In this document: in pieces, positions 5,214 to 8,716 of the stretch
Layout: each line of letters begins with the position of its first letter
How positions within the stretch are numbered: position 1 is the stretch's first letter
Assembly: GCA_025454185.1 (NCBI GenBank)
Contig: JALOOY010000037.1
Span: 1 to 8,716 of the forward strand
DNA length: 8,716 nt
Source: Thermodesulfobacteriota bacterium
GTDB lineage: Bacteria > Desulfobacterota > RBG-13-43-22
Reading direction: 5' to 3'
Notes under the pieces: generated by a model
The model's input: the letters and a program-made list of their open reading frames with translations, nothing else
Told to the model about the DNA's origin: nothing
Databases searched by the model: none
Position numbers and translations under genes: made by a program

Positions 5214-6512
5214 TTGCCTGTTTTTCAGATACCCTACGGAAAGACGAGCCTTGACCTGAACATCCCCCCAGGTCACTGGGGGGAACTGCTGTCCCCCCTT
5301 CCGGGAAAGTCCTCCCCGAGGCCGCCTGATTTCCAGTCTTCCTTTAAAAACCCCCTGGATTCCCCGGCCCTGGAGGCCTTCCTGGAAGGCTGCCGTTCGC
5401 TGCTGATCCTGGTGAACGACGAAACCCGTCCGACACCCACCGGGCGGGTGCTGGAGGCCCTGTGGCCCCGGATCGCGGAGTTGAATTTCACGGTCCTGGT
5501 AGCCACCGGGACCCACCGGGCCGGTAGGCCCCAAAGCCTGGAAAGACTTTTCAGCCCCCTCTGGCCGCAAATTCGGGAAAGGGTCTGCTTTCATGACAGC
5601 CGTCAGGAGGGGGGCATGATATTTCTGGGCACCACTTTCCGCGGCACCCGGGTCTTGCTCAACTCCCGGATCATGATGGCCGACCGGGTGCTGGCCATCG
5701 GGTCGGTGGAGCCCCATTATTTTGCCGGCTATACGGGAGGGCGGAAATTGATCGTGCCGGGCATAGCGGCCTATTCGACCATCGTGGCCAATCATTCCCT
5801 GGCCCTGGAGCCGGGTTCCCAGCCCCTCCGGCTATTGGGCAACCCGGTTCATGAGGACCTGATGGAGGCCTTGCAGTATCTGACCATGCCCCCGATTTTT
5901 TCGATACAACTGGTCCTGACACCCGACCATGAAGTGGCCGGGGTGTACGCCGGTTCCCTGCTGAAGAGCTTTCTGGCGGCCACCCGGCAGGCCGATGAGG
6001 TTTTCACCGTCCCCTTTCGGGAAAAGAGCGATATCCTCGTCTCCGTGGCCCTGCCGCCCATGGACCTCGACCTCTACCAGTCCCAGAAACCCATCGAGCA
6101 CGGAAAATTGGCCCTGAAGGAAGACGGCATCCTCATCCTGGTCATGCCCTGCCTGCAGGGGGCCGGTCCCGCGGAATTTCAGGAATTGCTGAGCCGGACC
6201 GGTGATTTCGACCAGGCCCGCCTGTTGCTGAATCAGCCCTACCGGCTGGGCTTTCACCGGGTATCTCGCAACCTGCGTTTCGTAGCCGACGGCGGAGCGA
6301 TCTGGGGCGTCACCGAACTGGACCCGGACTTTCTTTCCCACACCTTCCTCCGGCCCCGGACCTCCCTGCAAAAGGCCGTGGACGAGGCTCTGGCCGTCAA
6401 AGGCCCTGGGGCCCGGGTGAACATTCTCCTGAACGCCAGCCTTTGCGTGCCGAAGCAAGGCACGCAAAGGCCTTTGGGCGTTGGGCCTCCGGCGTTCGGC
6501 GAAGCAGGTTAA
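5214..6512 (+). CDS. LarA-family (DUF2088) nickel-pincer enzyme homologue
   Basis: The protein has 432 residues and belongs to the nickel-dependent lactate racemase superfamily, which moves a hydride at the alpha carbon of 2-hydroxyacids using a nickel-pincer nucleotide. Key positions of the Thermoanaerobacterium LarA are present in register. D69 and R72 (NDETRPTPT) and H101 (ATGTHR) are followed by H168 (EPHYFAGYTGGRK), K178, which would carry the cofactor, and H194 (VANH), the nickel ligand. The spacing H168-K178-H194 equals H174-K184-H200. K292 in SQKPIEHGK probably matches the later active-site lysine. Substrate cannot be told, because many members are not lactate racemases. The start is a TTG at 5214 with a poor ribosome-binding site, but the protein begins with the expected IPYGK motif, so little is missing. 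No larB, larC or larE lies in the window. The last ~25 residues derive from repeat DNA. Confidence 0.88.
   Translation: MPVFQIPYGKTSLDLNIPPGHWGELLSPLPGKSSPRPPDFQSSFKNPLDSPALEAFLEGCRSLLILVNDETRPTPTGRVLEALWPRIAELNFTVLVATGTHRAGRPQSLERLFSPLWPQIRERVCFHDSRQEGGMIFLGTTFRGTRVLLNSRIMMADRVLAIGSVEPHYFAGYTGGRKLIVPGIAAYSTIVANHSLALEPGSQPLRLLGNPVHEDLMEALQYLTMPPIFSIQLVLTPDHEVAGVYAGSLLKSFLAATRQADEVFTVPFREKSDILVSVALPPMDLDLYQSQKPIEHGKLALKEDGILILVMPCLQGAGPAEFQELLSRTGDFDQARLLLNQPYRLGFHRVSRNLRFVADGGAIWGVTELDPDFLSHTFLRPRTSLQKAVDEALAVKGPGARVNILLNASLCVPKQGTQRPLGVGPPAFGEAG
6439..6471. repeat. Perfect 13-bp inverted repeat inside the 3' end of the LarA-like gene
   Basis: GCCTTTGCGTGCC (6439-6451) and GGCACGCAAAGGC (6459-6471) are exact reverse complements around a 7-base loop, GAAGCAA. 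The element is translated as the tail following LLNAS. A perfect palindrome inside a coding region, next to a heptad array, looks like inserted repeat DNA. No T-tract follows it. Confidence 0.75.
6473..6500 (+). repeat. Heptanucleotide tandem repeat, site A4 (partly coding)
   Basis: Four 7-bp units (TTTGGGC, GTTGGGC, CTCCGGC, GTTCGGC) are followed by GAAGCAG and the TAA of the LarA-like gene at 6510-6512. It shares orientation and the GTTCGGCGAAG block with site A3. Unlike the other sites it lies inside the reading frame and encodes LGVGPPAFGE. Confidence 0.65.
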
Positions 6513-6513
6513 T

Positions 6514-6557
6514 TCATCCTTTCCCCGAAGCTTCAGTGTCCTTCGGGGAAAGGATGA
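6514..6557. repeat. Perfect 17-bp hairpin between convergent genes
   Basis: The left arm 6514-6530 (TCATCCTTTCCCCGAAG) pairs perfectly with 6541-6557 around a 10-base loop, CTTCAGTGTC. It starts two bases after the LarA-like stop, and the opposite gene ends at 6603. The position suits a bidirectional transcription stop or mRNA 3'-end stabiliser. There is no T-run after the stem on either strand, so it is not a typical Rho-independent terminator. A REP-like or miniature palindromic element is an equally good reading. Confidence 0.7.
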
Positions 6558-6602
6558 TGGTCCCTGCCTTCCAGCGAAGGCTTCGGTTTGATTGGCAGCC
6601 GT

Positions 6603-7685
6603 TCATTTCCTCTTCAGTTCTTCCTTGACTTCCTCCAATAGGGGTCTGGCCTTGGGGTGGGGTTCGGGAATGGCCCCGGTATTCAGGAAAGCCACCAGTT
6701 CCTGCACCTTCGTCCGGGCCCGAAAATCCTGCTTCGGAATGAAGGCCTGCAGGTCTTTTTCTCCGAGATAAGCCAGGGCCTTGATCAGGTAAAATACTTC
6801 CTCGGCGTCGTTATTGCTCCAATAGCCGATTTTACGGTTCTCGGAAAGGATGTCCACGATGTCCGCCCGGGCTTCCTGGATCCCCAGCATCCCCAGGGCC
6901 TCAACGGCGCCCTGGCGACGGCGTTGTTCCTGGGTGTTTCGGAAGATTTGCAGCAGTTTTTCCCTGGCCCGGGGATCGTCCCGACCAACCAGACCCAACC
7001 AGAAGATCAATTCCCGGGCTATCCGGTCATCGGTTTCCGCATCGACCATTTGCACCAGCCTTTCGACGGCCTTCGGGTCCACAGGAGGGGAGCCGTTCTC
7101 CCGGAGGGTCTTCCCGACCGTTTCCCAGATCGTCTGGGAATAGATCCTGCTCATGGCCTCCCGGGGGACCTCCTCCATACTCCAGGCCGGAGTGGTATTT
7201 TCATAATAGGCCATTTTCAAGTTGCTGCTGCGGGTCGGTTGACCGGGGCCTGCTGAAAAATCGACGGTCAGTGTTCCATAGCCAATGCAATTCATCGGAC
7301 TGAAACCGCTGAACCGGTAGAGGTCTATCCAGAAATCGTTTACGGTAACCTTCAGGGCGCCGCCCCCGGGCCCCGCTTTGAACCCCAGCAGTTGCGACGC
7401 CTCGATGCCGGTTTTTTCCAGATACTGGGCCAGGGTATCCGATCCGGGATCGGCCGAATAGGCGATAAATACCCCGGAATCGATGTGTGACAACCCGCCG
7501 GCATAGAGGTCTTTCACCGGGCGGTTATCCAAGATTTCCAGTTTGAGGGAATGCTCCCCGGGAGAGACCAGGGCCGGTAGATCACCGGTGGTTTTTTGCA
7601 GGGGGCTGGAGAAGGTGACATGGGTGCATTGGGTAAGCATGGCCAGGGAGAGCATCATCAACAAGCAAACGAAGGTTTTTTTCAT
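6603..7685 (-). CDS. Lipoprotein with HEAT-like repeats
   Basis: This 360-residue protein is predicted to be exported and lipid-anchored; its function is not known. The start chosen (ATG at 7683-7685) gives a classic signal, MKKTFVCLLMMLSLAML, with lipobox LTQC and the lipidated Cys at residue 20. AAGGA lies seven bases upstream. An upstream in-frame ATG at 7755-7757 would add 24 residues that spoil the signal. Threonine at +2 argues against inner-membrane retention. Residues about 45-195 (SLKLEILDNRPV, then GGALKVTVNDFWIDLYRF) recall YajG-like outer-membrane lipoproteins, a weak similarity. Residues about 203-318 form helical pairs typical of HEAT/PBS-lyase-type repeats (RIARELIFWLGLVGRDDPRA, RRRQGAVEALGMLGIQEARA, EEVFYLIKALAYLGEKDLQA), suggesting a protein-binding scaffold. 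It lies downstream of malate dehydrogenase on the same strand, about 98 bases apart. Confidence 0.85.
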   Translation of the reverse strand: MKKTFVCLLMMLSLAMLTQCTHVTFSSPLQKTTGDLPALVSPGEHSLKLEILDNRPVKDLYAGGLSHIDSGVFIAYSADPGSDTLAQYLEKTGIEASQLLGFKAGPGGGALKVTVNDFWIDLYRFSGFSPMNCIGYGTLTVDFSAGPGQPTRSSNLKMAYYENTTPAWSMEEVPREAMSRIYSQTIWETVGKTLRENGSPPVDPKAVERLVQMVDAETDDRIARELIFWLGLVGRDDPRAREKLLQIFRNTQEQRRRQGAVEALGMLGIQEARADIVDILSENRKIGYWSNNDAEEVFYLIKALAYLGEKDLQAFIPKQDFRARTKVQELVAFLNTGAIPEPHPKARPLLEEVKEELKRK

Positions 7686-7716
7686 GGGAGGTTCCTTATT
7701 GTTTTTGGTTGGAAGA

Positions 7717-7732
7717 CTTGAACCCTCGAACC
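7717..7732 (-). repeat. Short octanucleotide repeat in the mdh-lipoprotein spacer
   Basis: On the plus strand the units CTTGAACC and CTCGAACC are adjacent, differing at one base. On the minus strand they read GGTTCGAG and GGTTCAAG. They contain the GTTCRA core seen in the heptad arrays but with an 8-bp period. With only two units, chance cannot be excluded. The rest of the 98-base spacer shows nothing definite beyond the lipoprotein ribosome-binding site. Confidence 0.35.
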
Positions 7733-7783
7733 CTGAAGTGGTCGGCTTCCGCCGCATATAGCCAATGGTTCGTTGGTGGTTTC

Positions 7784-8716
7784 TCAGATCTCCAGCTTCT
7801 TCATGGCTTCCACCAGGCCTTGGACCGCTGCGGCCGATTTTTTCAGGGCCGCGTCCTCTTCGACCGTCAGCTTGATTTCGATCACCTGTTCGATGCCGCC
7901 CTTGCCCAGCTTGACCGGGACCCCGATAAACAGATCGTTGATGCCGTATTCACCGCTGAGCAGGACCGCGCAGGGCAGGATCTTCTTCTTGTCCTTGATG
8001 ATCGCCTCGGCCATTTCCACGGCCGCCGAGGCCGGCGCGTAGAAGGCGCTGCCGGTCTTGAGCAGGGAGACGATTTCGGCGCCGCCTTCCCGGGTCCGTT
8101 TGACCAGCCGTTCGATGGCGGCCGGGTCCAGCAGTTCGGTGATCGGTATGCCGGCCACGCTGGAAAAGCGGGGCAGAGGGACCATGGTGTCACCGTGCCC
8201 CCCGAGGACGAAGGCGTGGGTGTTTTCCACCGAAACGTTCAGTTCCCGGGCGATGAAGGTCCGGAAACGGGCCGAATCCAGGACCCCGGCCATGCCGATG
8301 ACCCGCTCTTTGGGAAAACCGCTGGCCTCATAGGCCACGTGGCACATGGCGTCGAGGGGATTGCTGACAATGATCAATACGGCCTGGGGCGAATAGCGGG
8401 CCACCTGGCCGACCACGGTCTTCATGATCCTGGCGTTGGTGGCCAGCAGGTCGTCCCGGCTCATGCCCGGTTTGCGGGGGATCCCGGCGGTGATGATGAC
8501 GACCTCCGAGTCCCGGGTGACCTCATAATCGTTGGCGCCGGAGATCCCGGCATCGTGCTTCTCGATGGGGGCCGCTTCGGCCAGGTCCAGGGCCTTGCCG
8601 AAAGGTACCCCTTCCAGGATGTCCACGATGACCACATCGGCCAACTCTTTTTCCACAAGGCGCTGGGCGGCGGTGGCGCCCACGTTTCCGGCGCCCACCA
8701 CGGTAATTTTGTGCTG
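7784..8716 (-). CDS. mdh: Malate dehydrogenase, LDH-like type (5' end off window)
   Basis: This enzyme interconverts malate and oxaloacetate with NAD in the cytoplasm, as part of the TCA cycle or its reductive branches. The frame is open to the right edge. The first visible residues are QHKITVVGAGNVGAT, so only a few N-terminal codons are missing, and the internal GTG at 8699-8701 is not the start. Numbering from the edge, the nucleotide-binding GAGNVG is at 8-13 and the NAD-ribose acidic residue is D32 in VDI. R81 and R87 lie in GIPRKPGMSRDD, where Arg at the first position specifies malate rather than lactate. NPLD is at 119-122, D147 and R150 in GVLDSARFR, and the proton-relay His H174 in LGGHGDTMVP. 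About 310 residues, full length for the tetrameric LDH-like class. The lipoprotein gene follows on the same strand. Confidence 0.95.
   Translation of the reverse strand, partial: QHKITVVGAGNVGATAAQRLVEKELADVVIVDILEGVPFGKALDLAEAAPIEKHDAGISGANDYEVTRDSEVVIITAGIPRKPGMSRDDLLATNARIMKTVVGQVARYSPQAVLIIVSNPLDAMCHVAYEASGFPKERVIGMAGVLDSARFRTFIARELNVSVENTHAFVLGGHGDTMVPLPRFSSVAGIPITELLDPAAIERLVKRTREGGAEIVSLLKTGSAFYAPASAAVEMAEAIIKDKKKILPCAVLLSGEYGINDLFIGVPVKLGKGGIEQVIEIKLTVEEDAALKKSAAAVQGLVEAMKKLEI

Noticed and set aside
6514..6557. Rho-independent terminator
   Set aside because: The stem is strong, but there is no U-tract on either strand, so it is listed as a hairpin/repeat only.
6657..7256. 199-codon plus-strand frame opposite the lipoprotein gene
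   Set aside because: Shadow of the HEAT-repeat gene; the minus-strand product has a signal peptide, lipobox and repeats.
7755..7757. Upstream ATG as the start of the lipoprotein gene
   Set aside because: It would add 24 residues before the signal peptide and bury the lipobox; ATG 7683-7685 has a suitable AAGGA.
8699..8701. GTG as the start of malate dehydrogenase
   Set aside because: The frame stays open to the edge and encodes QHKIT before VVGAGNVG, the usual N-terminal strand of the enzyme, so the true start is beyond the window.

Overview
The window looks like ordinary chromosomal sequence from a GC-rich Gram-negative bacterium, most likely a Desulfobacterota (former Deltaproteobacteria) lineage. 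This is inferred from a coaBC / family-4 uracil-DNA glycosylase / NfeD / slipin gene order, an LDH-like malate dehydrogenase, a lipoprotein with a signal peptidase II box, and intergenic spacers rich in short-period repeats. No sequence search was possible, so the taxonomy is tentative. I see no mobile-element genes, RNA genes or CRISPR array.

Layout, plus strand (1-6512): the tail of a small gene; a second, diverged copy of it without a signal peptide; coaBC (coenzyme A synthesis); an overlapping family-4 uracil-DNA glycosylase gene; a long NfeD membrane serine protease; its usual partner, a slipin (stomatin-like SPFH protein); a small basic protein with a Rho-N-like domain; and a LarA-family (DUF2088) protein with the nickel-pincer active-site residues. 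Minus strand (8716-6603): malate dehydrogenase, whose first few codons lie off the right edge, then a lipoprotein with C-terminal HEAT-like repeats. The two gene groups converge at about 6513-6602, around a perfect 17-bp hairpin.

How the genes relate: coaBC and the glycosylase gene share an ATGA junction and are probably co-translated. NfeD and slipin are a known membrane protease/scaffold pair. The Rho-N-like and LarA-like genes are only 7 bp apart and may form their own unit after a 187-bp spacer. Malate dehydrogenase (central carbon metabolism) and the LarA homologue (2-hydroxyacid-type chemistry) both act on hydroxyacids, but they are convergent and not evidently co-regulated.

The least expected feature is in the spacers. 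Degenerate 7-bp tandem repeats (unit GTTSGRC or its complement) sit at or just after four stop codons (421-448, 2458-2478, 4708-4735, 6473-6500). A second 7-bp array with a different AT-rich unit lies at 4800-4841. At the end of the LarA-like gene, a perfect 13-bp inverted repeat plus one of these arrays has become coding sequence and supplies the last ~25 residues. I did not find a convincing new multi-gene system; the repeats and the modified LarA C-terminus are the observations most worth checking.
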